Source: Pseudomonadota bacterium
GTDB taxonomy: Bacteria > Pseudomonadota > Alphaproteobacteria > Caulobacterales > Caulobacteraceae
Assembly: GCA_023433585.1 (NCBI GenBank)
Contig: JAEZCL010000081.1
Span: forward strand, 1-36,918
Direction: 5' to 3'
Length of the DNA: 36,918 nucleotides
The notes beneath the pieces were generated by a model. It saw only the letters and a program-made list of their open reading frames with translations. It was not told where the DNA came from and did no database searches. How positions within the stretch are numbered: the first letter of the stretch is position 1; each line of letters starts with the position of its first letter. The translations under genes were made by a program, and so were the position numbers. Below are positions 23,971 to 30,700 of the stretch, piece by piece.

Positions 23971-25043
23971 TCCGTCTGATGACCGCGCTCGCCCCTCTGT
24001 TGCTGGTCGCCGGAGCCGCGACCGCCCAGGATCACAGCCAGCATGCGACGCCCGCCCGGCCTCCGGTTCAGGCTCCCGCGACCGATCCGCATGCGGGACA
24101 CGTCATGCCTGCGCCTTCCCAGACCGCTGATCCGCACGCCGGGCATGACATGGGCGCGCCGTCACAGGCCGCTGATCCTCATGCCAGCCATGCGATGCCG
24201 GCGCAATCCGACCCCCATGCGGGCCACGACATGGGTGCCCAGTCTGTCGGCGGCCCGCCCGACGTGCCCACCAGCGCGGATGACGAAGGCCGTCCGCGCC
24301 AGCCGCCCCTGCCACCGGCCGCCCTGTCCGGCCCGGCCCATGCCGCCGACGCCATCTGGGGCGCGGACCAGATGACCGGCGCCCGCGACATCCTGAGGCG
24401 CGAGAACGGCGACGTCCGGACCACCGCCGCCATCGTCGACCGTCTGGAGGTCGGCTTCGGCGACGGCGAAGAGGGCTGGACTTGGGACATCGCGGGCTGG
24501 ACCGGCGGCGACATCAACCGTTTCTGGTGGAAGTCCGAGGCCGAGGGAGACTTCGACGGCGAGATCGAGGGCGAGGTCCAGGCCCTCTACAGCCGCGCGA
24601 TCTCGCCCTTCTGGGATGTGCAGGCGGGCGTGCGTCAGGACTTCGGCGAGGGCGACGAGAACCCGACCCATCTGGTGCTCGGTCTCCAGGGCCTCGCCCC
24701 CTACTGGTGGGAGGTCGACGCCGCCGCCTTCCTGTCGACCGAAGGCGACGTGACCGCGCGCGTCGAGGCGGAGTACGACCAGCGCATCACCCAGCGCCTG
24801 ATCCTGCAACCGCGCGTCGAGGTCGAAGCATCAGCCGCCGACATTCCGGAGCTTGGGTTGGGGGCGGGCCTAACCCACGTGGAGGCGGGCCTGCGCCTGC
24901 GCTATGAAATCGCCAAGGAGTTCGCGCCTTACGTCGGCGTGGAGTGGAGCCGTGAACTCGGCGAGACCGCTGACTTCACGCGCGCTGTGGGCGGGGAGCC
25001 CGAACACACTCGTTTCGTCATTGGCCTGAAGGCCTGGTTCTGA
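23967..25043 (+). CDS. copB: CopB outer-membrane copper protein
   Basis: The product has 358 residues from ATG 23967. The signal peptide is about residues 1-20 (ending GAATA). The N-terminal region holds four DPHAGHxM-type repeats. The C-terminal domain (about 130-358) is a CopB beta-barrel, with VRTTAAIVDRLEVGFGDGEEGWTWDIAGW near its start and APYVGVEWSRELGETADF near its end. CopB binds and sequesters copper at the outer membrane. It is coupled to copA by a 4-nt overlap, and the second CopC-like gene follows after 11 nt. Confidence 0.93.
   Translation: MIRLMTALAPLLLVAGAATAQDHSQHATPARPPVQAPATDPHAGHVMPAPSQTADPHAGHDMGAPSQAADPHASHAMPAQSDPHAGHDMGAQSVGGPPDVPTSADDEGRPRQPPLPPAALSGPAHAADAIWGADQMTGARDILRRENGDVRTTAAIVDRLEVGFGDGEEGWTWDIAGWTGGDINRFWWKSEAEGDFDGEIEGEVQALYSRAISPFWDVQAGVRQDFGEGDENPTHLVLGLQGLAPYWWEVDAAAFLSTEGDVTARVEAEYDQRITQRLILQPRVEVEASAADIPELGLGAGLTHVEAGLRLRYEIAKEFAPYVGVEWSRELGETADFTRAVGGEPEHTRFVIGLKAWF
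24084..24242 (+). repeat. Metal-binding tandem repeats inside copB
   Basis: Four units of 12-15 residues begin DPHAGHVM, DPHAGHDM, DPHASHAM and DPHAGHDM, each followed by a short Ala/Pro/Gln/Ser spacer. The DNA copies are similar but not identical. Unit number may vary between strains by slippage. Confidence 0.8.
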
Positions 25044-25054
25044 GGAGTAAACAC

Positions 25055-25468
25055 ATGCGCTACCTGCTTCCGATCGTCGCCGCCGGCCTGTTCATCGTCG
25101 CACCCGCCGTGGCCCAGGATGCCCACGCGGGACACGGAGCGCACGAAGCACACACCGGTCACGGCCAGGCCGCATCCGTCGACCATGCCGCCCACGGCGT
25201 CGTCACCAGCCCGGCGGACGGCGGCATGACCGATGGTTCGCCCGACTGGTTCACCGCCACCTTCCCGCATCCCATGACCCTGAAGGCGGTCACCATAACC
25301 GCCGAGGGTCAGGCCGACGTCACGGTTCCGGTCGCAGCCGCGGCCGCGACGACGCGCGTGTCCGCCGACCTGCCCACTCTGGCGCCCGGCAACTACGTCC
25401 TGAACTGGACCGCTGAAGGCGCGGACGGTCACGAGATGACGGGCACCGTTCGTTTCATGGTCCACTGA
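25055..25468 (+). CDS. CopC-family protein with His-rich N-terminus
   Basis: The product has 137 residues. The signal peptide (1-20) ends PAVA. Residues 21-47 carry seven His (H24, H27, H30, H33, H36, H44, H47), giving a likely metal-binding tail. A short CopC-like domain follows: SPADGGMTDGSPDWFTATF, then YVLNWTAEGADGHEMTGTVRFMV with D124 and H126. Unlike the first CopC, the mature N-terminus is Gln, so the amino-terminal His ligand is replaced by the His-rich tail. GAGGAG precedes the start. Its TGA overlaps the next ATG by one base. Confidence 0.85.
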   Translation: MRYLLPIVAAGLFIVAPAVAQDAHAGHGAHEAHTGHGQAASVDHAAHGVVTSPADGGMTDGSPDWFTATFPHPMTLKAVTITAEGQADVTVPVAAAAATTRVSADLPTLAPGNYVLNWTAEGADGHEMTGTVRFMVH

Positions 25469-25923
25469 TGACGGTCCCATTGACCCGTCGTCTGCTGCTC
25501 GGCGGCGCTGTCGCTCTTGCCTCGGCCGGAGCGGCAATGGCGCAGGATCGCCGCATGACCGCTTACAAGACGCCGTGGTGCGGGTGTTGCGACGGCTGGG
25601 TGACCCATATGCGCGGTGCGGGCTGGACCGTCGAGGTCATCGAGCGCGATGACCTCGCCCCGATCCGCGCGCGCCACGGCGTGCCGGACCGCTATGCGGG
25701 ATGCCACACGGCGGTGGTCGGCGTCTATGGCATCGAGGGCCATGTGCCGGCCGCCGACGTCGTGCGCCTGCTGCGCGAACGGCCCCAGGCCGTGGCGCTC
25801 GCGGCGCCCGGCATGCCCGCCGGATCGCCGGGCATGGAGGCGGCGGGACGCGAACCCTACGTCACCCTGCTCATCGACCAGAGGGGCCAGGCCACCGTCT
25901 TTGGACGTCATAACGGCGCGTGA
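25468..25923 (+). CDS. DUF411 metal-binding thioredoxin-like protein
   Basis: The product has 151 residues with a Tat-like signal (TRRLLLGGA; cleavage near AMAQ). DUF411 features include YKTPWCGCCDGW with C38, C40 and C41, then YAGCHTAVVG (C79, H80), and VPAADVVRLL and PGMPAGSPGME. These periplasmic proteins are found in copper and silver resistance clusters and probably bind Cu(I). TGATG coupling joins it to the CopC-like gene. It is the last gene of the copA unit and converges on the MerR gene, 3 bp away. Confidence 0.9.
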   Translation: MTVPLTRRLLLGGAVALASAGAAMAQDRRMTAYKTPWCGCCDGWVTHMRGAGWTVEVIERDDLAPIRARHGVPDRYAGCHTAVVGVYGIEGHVPAADVVRLLRERPQAVALAAPGMPAGSPGMEAAGREPYVTLLIDQRGQATVFGRHNGA

Positions 25924-25926
25924 GCT

Positions 25927-26340
25927 TCAGGCCTTCTCTCCCTGGAAGGCGGCGATGATCGGACAAGGCCCGCTATCTCTTGAGGCGCAGGCGCTTGCCA
26001 GCCGCCTCAGGGCCGCTCTCGCATCGTTCAGATCGGCGATGGTCCGGTCCAACGCGGCCAGACGCTCGGCCGCCAGAACGCGGGCCCGCGCCCTATTCTC
26101 GCCGGCGTCCAGAGACAGCAGTTCCTTGATCTGCTCAAGGGTGAACCCGGCCGTCTGGGCCGAGCGGATGAACTTCAGCCGGCGCACGTCCTCCTCGCCA
26201 TAGCGGCGAATGCCCGCGCCCAGGCCGTCGCGCGACCATCGTTCCGGCGTCGGCATAAGGCCGCGCCGCTGATAGAAGCGGACCGTCTCCACCCCCACAC
26301 CGCCCTGTCGCGCCAGGCCTGCGATCGTCCGCACACTCAT
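25927..26340 (-). CDS. MerR-family metal regulator
   Basis: The product has 137 residues. The N-terminal winged helix has TIAGLARQGGVGVETVRFYQRRGLM and RRYGEEDVRRLKFIRSAQTAGFTLEQI. A dimer helix and a metal-binding loop follow, with C118 and C126 (C-x7-C, ACASRDSGPCPII). The loop spacing resembles CueR and MerR. The Cys near residue 82 that mercury sensors need is absent (GENRARARV there), so mercury is unlikely; copper, silver or gold is plausible. GGAG lies 7 nt before the ATG. It diverges from a glutaredoxin-MauE gene across a typical MerR operator. Confidence 0.9.
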   Translation of the reverse strand: MSVRTIAGLARQGGVGVETVRFYQRRGLMPTPERWSRDGLGAGIRRYGEEDVRRLKFIRSAQTAGFTLEQIKELLSLDAGENRARARVLAAERLAALDRTIADLNDARAALRRLASACASRDSGPCPIIAAFQGEKA

Positions 26341-26342
26341 GC

Positions 26343-26373
26343 TTGACTCCGTATCGTGATACGGAACTTAAGG
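26343..26373 (+). promoter_or_regulatory. MerR-type promoter-operator
   Basis: TTGACT (-35, 26343-26348) overlaps by one base a perfect dyad, TCCGTATC-GT-GATACGGA (26348-26365). The -10 is TTAAGG at 26368 (19-bp spacer) or TAAGGT one base later. This stretched spacer with a central dyad is the hallmark of MerR-activated promoters and closely resembles the mer promoter (TTGACTCCGTAC…GTACGGA). It drives the plus-strand gene and overlaps the leader of the MerR gene. Confidence 0.85.
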
Positions 26374-26408
26374 TGTGCGCCTTGGATTTGAAGATCACGG
26401 AGGCTGCA

Positions 26409-27173
26409 ATGACCAAGACCGCCATTATCCACCGCATGGTGATGCCCGACCACACCTGTCCTTGGGGGCTCAAGGCTCGTCATTTGCTCAAAAGTCGGGG
26501 CTACCAGGTTGAGGACCGTTGGCTGACGACCCGCGAGCAGACCGACGCCTTCAAGGCCGAACACGGGGTGAAGACCACGCCGCAAGTCTTCATCGACGGA
26601 CAGCGGATCGGCGGTCACGACGACCTGCGTCGCTTCCTCGGCCTGAAGGTTCGCGACCCGAAGGCGACGACCTACACGCCGGTGCTGGTTGTGTTCCTGA
26701 CCACCGCCGTCATGGCCGCGATGCTGAGCCTCGCGGCCTATGGGACGCCGCTGACCGTCCGTGCGGGCGAGTGGTTCATCGCCCTGTCAATGATGGTTCT
26801 GGGGATGCTGAAGCTGCAGAACGTCGAGAGTTTCTCTTCGATGTTCCTCAACTACGACCTGCTGGCGAAACGGTGGGTCCCCTATGGCAAGGTCTATCCC
26901 TTCGCCGAGTTCGGGGCAGGCGCCCTGATGGTCGCGGGGATCCTGACTTGGGTGTCAGCGCCGGTCGCCCTGTTGATCGGCGGCATCGGGGCGATCTCGG
27001 TGTTCAAGGCCGTCTATATCGACAAGCGGGAACTCAAGTGCGCCTGCGTCGGCGGCGACAGCAATGTGCCCCTGGGCTTCCTGTCGCTGACCGAGAACCT
27101 GATGATGATCGCCATGGCGGTGTGGATGCTGGCGATAGAGCTCAACCTGATCAGCGCGACGATGCCTATGTGA
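26409..27173 (+). CDS. Glutaredoxin-MauE fusion membrane protein
   Basis: The product has 254 residues from ATG 26409, with GGAGG 6 nt upstream. Residues 4-80 are glutaredoxin-like: HTCPWGLKARHLL has a single Cys (C17), TTPQV is the cis-Pro loop, and GGHDDLRRFL is the C-terminal helix. Residues 88-250 form a four-helix MauE/DoxX-type membrane domain ending with C211-A-C213. MauE proteins serve periplasmic disulphide or metal-redox maturation. The MerR-type promoter suggests induction by a thiophilic metal and thiol repair or metal handling. The monothiol active site suggests glutathione-dependent chemistry. Precise function is not known. Confidence 0.82.
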   Translation: MTKTAIIHRMVMPDHTCPWGLKARHLLKSRGYQVEDRWLTTREQTDAFKAEHGVKTTPQVFIDGQRIGGHDDLRRFLGLKVRDPKATTYTPVLVVFLTTAVMAAMLSLAAYGTPLTVRAGEWFIALSMMVLGMLKLQNVESFSSMFLNYDLLAKRWVPYGKVYPFAEFGAGALMVAGILTWVSAPVALLIGGIGAISVFKAVYIDKRELKCACVGGDSNVPLGFLSLTENLMMIAMAVWMLAIELNLISATMPM

Positions 27174-27323
27174 AATCATGATCTGAGCGTCTGCTTTCAG
27201 GCGAGCAGTCAACGTCCGTTACTGGCGCTTGTGAGCCGCGCTCGCTGCCATTCGCCGAGCAATCTGATCGTGATTTGGTAGTCCTGAAAAGGCCCTCCCT
27301 CTAGGAGACTAGATTTTGGTGGC

Positions 27324-27329
27324 GCTAGG
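27324..27329. repeat. Left target-site duplication of the IS481 element (GCTAGG)
   Basis: GCTAGG abuts the left IS end and is repeated exactly at 28350-28355. It fits the NCTAGN target preference of IS481. The transposase stop codon lies inside it. The 150 bp between here and the glutaredoxin-MauE gene hold no recognisable gene. Confidence 0.9.
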
Positions 27330-28263
27330 TGTCGTTTCCAAGAAGGTTGTTCACGCGTTGCCACGGGGTTGAGCCCTTGATGCCGGAGTGGGATCGGGTG
27401 AGGTTGTAGTCATCGGTCCAGGGTTTGATGGCGGCGGCGCGTTCGTCCGATGAGGTGTAGGGTCTGGCGTAGGCCCACTCGCGCAGGGTGGTCTGGATGA
27501 AGCGTTCCGCCTTGCCGTTGGTGCGGGGCGTGTAGGGCCGGGTCCGGACGTGGCGGGCTCCGGCGTCCCGCAGGGCGTCGGCGAACAGTTTCGAGCGATA
27601 GGCCGATCCGTTGTCGGTCATGACCCGCTCGACCGCGACGCCGTGGCGGCTCAGCCAGTCCAGGGCGCGTCGGAGGAAGGCGGTCGTGTCCTCCTTTCGC
27701 TCGCTGGGCAACAGTTCGGTGTAGGCCAGGCGCGAGGCGTCATCGACGCAGACGTGCAGGAAGTCCCAGCCTGCGTGACGTGAGCGTCCCGCCTGGCGGT
27801 CGCCGGTGGAGCGGTGACCGGCCCGTTTGAACCGGCCCAGCTTCTTGATGTCGAGGTGGATCATCTCGCCGGGCCGATCGCGCTCGTAGCGGACCACCGG
27901 CGGCTTCGGATCCAGCAGGGCGAGGCGGCCAAGGCCCAGCCGGCGCAGGATCAGGCCGACCGTCGAGCGTGGCATGCCGAGCCTGCGGGCGATCTGCGGC
28001 CCAGTCATCCGCTGACGGCGCAGGGCCTTGATCTCGGCCATCCGTCGCGGTTCCGTCCGGCGCGGACATCGCCTCGGCGCCGAGCTGCGGTCGTGATGCC
28101 AGCGCTCGCCTTCGAGCCGATGCCGGCCCAGCCATTTGCGCGCCGTCCGGACCGACACTCCTGCGGCCTCCGCCGCCGACCGGGTCGTCCAGCCCGCCTC
28201 GATCCGCTTCGCCAACAAGGCTCGACCCGACGGCGTCAGCCGGGCATTCTTGTGTACGTTCAT
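27325..28263 (-). CDS. IS481-family transposase
   Basis: The product has 312 residues. Two N-terminal helix-turn-helix segments (AAEAAGVSVRTARKWLGRH and GPQIARRLGMPRSTVGLILRRLGL) precede an rve/DDE integrase core. Candidate catalytic residues are Asp in MIHLDIKKLG, Asp in VMTDNGSAY and Glu in NGKAERFIQTTL. The frame is intact. Its stop TAG (27327-27325) lies wholly outside the IS, in the duplicated target, and the last Thr codon spans the junction. Confidence 0.95.
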   Translation of the reverse strand: MNVHKNARLTPSGRALLAKRIEAGWTTRSAAEAAGVSVRTARKWLGRHRLEGERWHHDRSSAPRRCPRRTEPRRMAEIKALRRQRMTGPQIARRLGMPRSTVGLILRRLGLGRLALLDPKPPVVRYERDRPGEMIHLDIKKLGRFKRAGHRSTGDRQAGRSRHAGWDFLHVCVDDASRLAYTELLPSERKEDTTAFLRRALDWLSRHGVAVERVMTDNGSAYRSKLFADALRDAGARHVRTRPYTPRTNGKAERFIQTTLREWAYARPYTSSDERAAAIKPWTDDYNLTRSHSGIKGSTPWQRVNNLLGNDT

Positions 28264-28349
28264 CCGAGAGGCTCCGCAAAGGGTTGGTTGGCTTCACAAC
28301 CCCAGCTTCTCAGCACCCCCTCGGGTGAACAACCTTCATAGCTTCGACA
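27330..28349. mobile_element. Complete IS481-family insertion sequence, 1020 bp
   Basis: Both ends start TGTCG and carry 25-bp imperfect inverted repeats (27330-27354 and 28325-28349; 20 of 25 match, with inner block GAAGGTTGTTCAC identical). It encodes one intact transposase on the minus strand and is flanked by the 6-bp direct repeat GCTAGG. The exact duplication and intact gene suggest a recent insertion. It lies between the metal island and the defence genes and breaks no visible gene. Confidence 0.93.
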
Positions 28350-28355
28350 GCTAGG
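28350..28355. repeat. Right target-site duplication of the IS481 element (GCTAGG)
   Basis: This is the exact copy of 27324-27329. Removing the IS and one copy restores GCGCTA-GG-TAGCGC, so the element appears to have entered the centre of a short palindrome. Confidence 0.9.
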
Positions 28356-28478
28356 TAGCGCTCGACCAAACGAATCGCGTTGCGGTGGTGGCGTAGCTTT
28401 CTTAGCCTCGGTGGGGATTAACGAGACTGGAGGAGGCTTGCCCGAGCTCCCCAAGAGAGCGGGTGGAAAGATCGCATA

Positions 28479-30698
28479 ATGGCAGCCAATTTTGCACTCC
28501 ACAGCCTTGGCTGGCAGGCCTTTCAAGACCTCTGCGTTGCCGTGGCGGAGGAAGCGCTGAGCCGTCCGGTTCAAACCTTCCTTCCGACTAAGGACGCTGG
28601 GCGTGATGGCGCATTTGTCGGGCGTTGGGATAGAGGTCCGAATGCTGGCGAAAGCACCATCCAGTGCAAGTTCACCTCAAAATTAGACCACAACCTCTCC
28701 CTGTCTATGCTTGAGGATGAACTACCAAAAGCAAAGGCATTGGCAGCGAGAGGCCTAGCCGACGACTACATCATACTTACGAACCATCCAGTTACCGGCG
28801 AAAGCGAACTGACTATTCGAGAGGCCTTTGAAGCCGTCGGGGTGAAGCGCTGCCGCGTATTTCATCGGGACTGGATCGTAAATCGCATCAACGCATCCCC
28901 CCGGCTCCGGATGATGGTGCCGAGGATTTACGGCCTAGCAGACCTCCAGGGCATTCTTGGTGAGGATCTTCGAGCCTACAAACAGGCGCAGCTGATCCTC
29001 AGCGAAATGGGCGACAACCTACGGAAGTTCGTTGTCACTGATGCCCACCGACGTAGCGTAACTGCTCTCAACGAACATGGCGTGGTTTTGCTTCTTGGTG
29101 AGCCGGCCGCCGGGAAATCCACCATTGGGGCAAGCCTGGCGTTGGCAGCAGCCGACAGATGGAAATGCGCCGTAGTGAAAGCGACCTCGCCGGAGAGTCT
29201 GGAGCCGCGAATTGATCCTGATGCGAAGCAATTCTTTTGGATAGACGATGCGTTTGGAAGCACCCAGTTTCAGCATGATCGGATTGAGCGATGGAACCAG
29301 CTGTTTCCGCTCATGCAGGCCGCACTCACTAACGGGTCAAAATTTCTCATTACCTCGCGGGATTATATCTGGGTTCCAGCCCGCAAGGAGCTGAAGCTGT
29401 CTGCGTTCCCGTCGCTCCGAAGCAGCCAAGTTGTCATCTACACCCAGCAGCTGTCCGCCGCCGAAAAGGAGCGCATACTCTACAACCACATTAAGCTGGG
29501 CGATCAGCCGCCGGACTTCAAGCGTCAGCTAAAACCATTGTTGCGAGGATTGGCGGCTCGACGCGACTTTTTGCCCGAGACAGCGCGTCGCCTAGGAAAC
29601 CGCGTCTTTACAAGAGGATTGGTTGTCACTGCGGATAGGGTGACTTCATTCTTCCAGCATCCGAGGGACTTCCTGGAGCAGACCATTTCGACATTAGCGC
29701 CTGGTAGCCGAGCGGCCATAGGGCTCCTGTTCCTAAACGGCGGATTGGTGCGATCTCCAGTGTCATCGGAGTTGCTTACGCACCCTGCAGAGATCTTCGG
29801 CGCAACCAAACCAGATACGCGGGAACAACTGACAGCCTTGGATGGTAGCCTGCTGCTTCTCGCTCAGGACGACGCTGGGCCATATTGGACCTACCGCCAC
29901 CCGACAGTCACCGACGCCTTCGCCTCATTCGTTGGCAAAGATCCCGAGCTTGTGGAAATTTATCTGCGAGGAGCGAAACCCGAAAACCTGATCCGCGAGG
30001 TTGTGTGCGCTGGGGTGTCAATTAGGGGGGCAATGGTCACCGTACCCCAAAGTTCAGCAGACATGTTGGTTGAACGGATAGCTTCGCTTCCCAAGGATAG
30101 CCTCAAAAACTTCATTTCTGCGCGGGCTAACAAGGATGTTGCGGGTCGCCTTCTCGCCTGTCGACCAGACATTTACGAAGTGCTCGACAGACCTCTAAAT
30201 AGCCCGATCAAAGAGGATTCTGACGCTGAATTCGTCGTAGCCTTGCACAAGCTAGGGCTGCTCCCGGAAGATCGGCGGCGTCAGTTTTTCGAGCGCGTTC
30301 TCGAAGCAGTAACCGAGGAGGCTGATCCCAGCTTCATCGACAATGACGACATCGCTGACGTTTTGACGCTCAAGGAGCGCGCCGAGCTAATCGAGGTCGT
30401 AAGGAGCGATGTTCTTTCGAACTTGGCGCTCTACGTCGAGACACAAAAAGATCGTTGGGAATCAAACTATGATCCCGAAGATTACTTTGAGCCTCTCATG
30501 GCCGCATTTGTTACATTTGCAGATGCTGTGGGCGAAGACCCTAGCCAGCTCAGTCGTAAAATCCTGCCTTCGGTCAACGACGCGATCGACGATCTGAAGG
30601 CACGCTACTATGAGCGGCAGTCCGAACAGTTCGACGACGGCTCTCGCGATTTTTCACCCGAACCAGCAGGCGATCTATTTCGCGATGTGGACGAGTGA
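28479..30698 (+). CDS. Mrr-like nuclease-nSTAND NTPase, probable antiphage protein
   Basis: The product has 739 residues. Residues 10-150 are a restriction-endonuclease-like domain with KDAGRDG (D43) and IQCKF (Q62, K64), the D…QxK active-site form of Mrr-type nucleases. Residues ~190-400 form a STAND-type NTPase of the nSTAND3 sort: P-loop GEPAAGKST (207-215), Walker B FFWIDDAFG, and a sensor near FLITSRDYIW. The C-terminal ~300 residues are helical and could sense a phage product. Known Avs-type defence proteins join such nucleases to STAND modules, but most are much longer. GC content and codon use are lower than in flanking genes, a sign of separate transfer. It ends two bases from the convergent OLD gene. 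Confidence 0.88.
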   Translation: MAANFALHSLGWQAFQDLCVAVAEEALSRPVQTFLPTKDAGRDGAFVGRWDRGPNAGESTIQCKFTSKLDHNLSLSMLEDELPKAKALAARGLADDYIILTNHPVTGESELTIREAFEAVGVKRCRVFHRDWIVNRINASPRLRMMVPRIYGLADLQGILGEDLRAYKQAQLILSEMGDNLRKFVVTDAHRRSVTALNEHGVVLLLGEPAAGKSTIGASLALAAADRWKCAVVKATSPESLEPRIDPDAKQFFWIDDAFGSTQFQHDRIERWNQLFPLMQAALTNGSKFLITSRDYIWVPARKELKLSAFPSLRSSQVVIYTQQLSAAEKERILYNHIKLGDQPPDFKRQLKPLLRGLAARRDFLPETARRLGNRVFTRGLVVTADRVTSFFQHPRDFLEQTISTLAPGSRAAIGLLFLNGGLVRSPVSSELLTHPAEIFGATKPDTREQLTALDGSLLLLAQDDAGPYWTYRHPTVTDAFASFVGKDPELVEIYLRGAKPENLIREVVCAGVSIRGAMVTVPQSSADMLVERIASLPKDSLKNFISARANKDVAGRLLACRPDIYEVLDRPLNSPIKEDSDAEFVVALHKLGLLPEDRRRQFFERVLEAVTEEADPSFIDNDDIADVLTLKERAELIEVVRSDVLSNLALYVETQKDRWESNYDPEDYFEPLMAAFVTFADAVGEDPSQLSRKILPSVNDAIDDLKARYYERQSEQFDDGSRDFSPEPAGDLFRDVDE

Positions 30699-30700
30699 CC

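Noticed and set aside
25927..26340. Mercury-specific MerR and mer operon
   Set aside because: The operator is mer-like, but the Cys near residue 82 is missing and no merT, merP or merA is present.
27174..28478. Gene interrupted by the IS481 element
   Set aside because: Joining the flanks after removing the IS and one GCTAGG gives no convincing coding frame.
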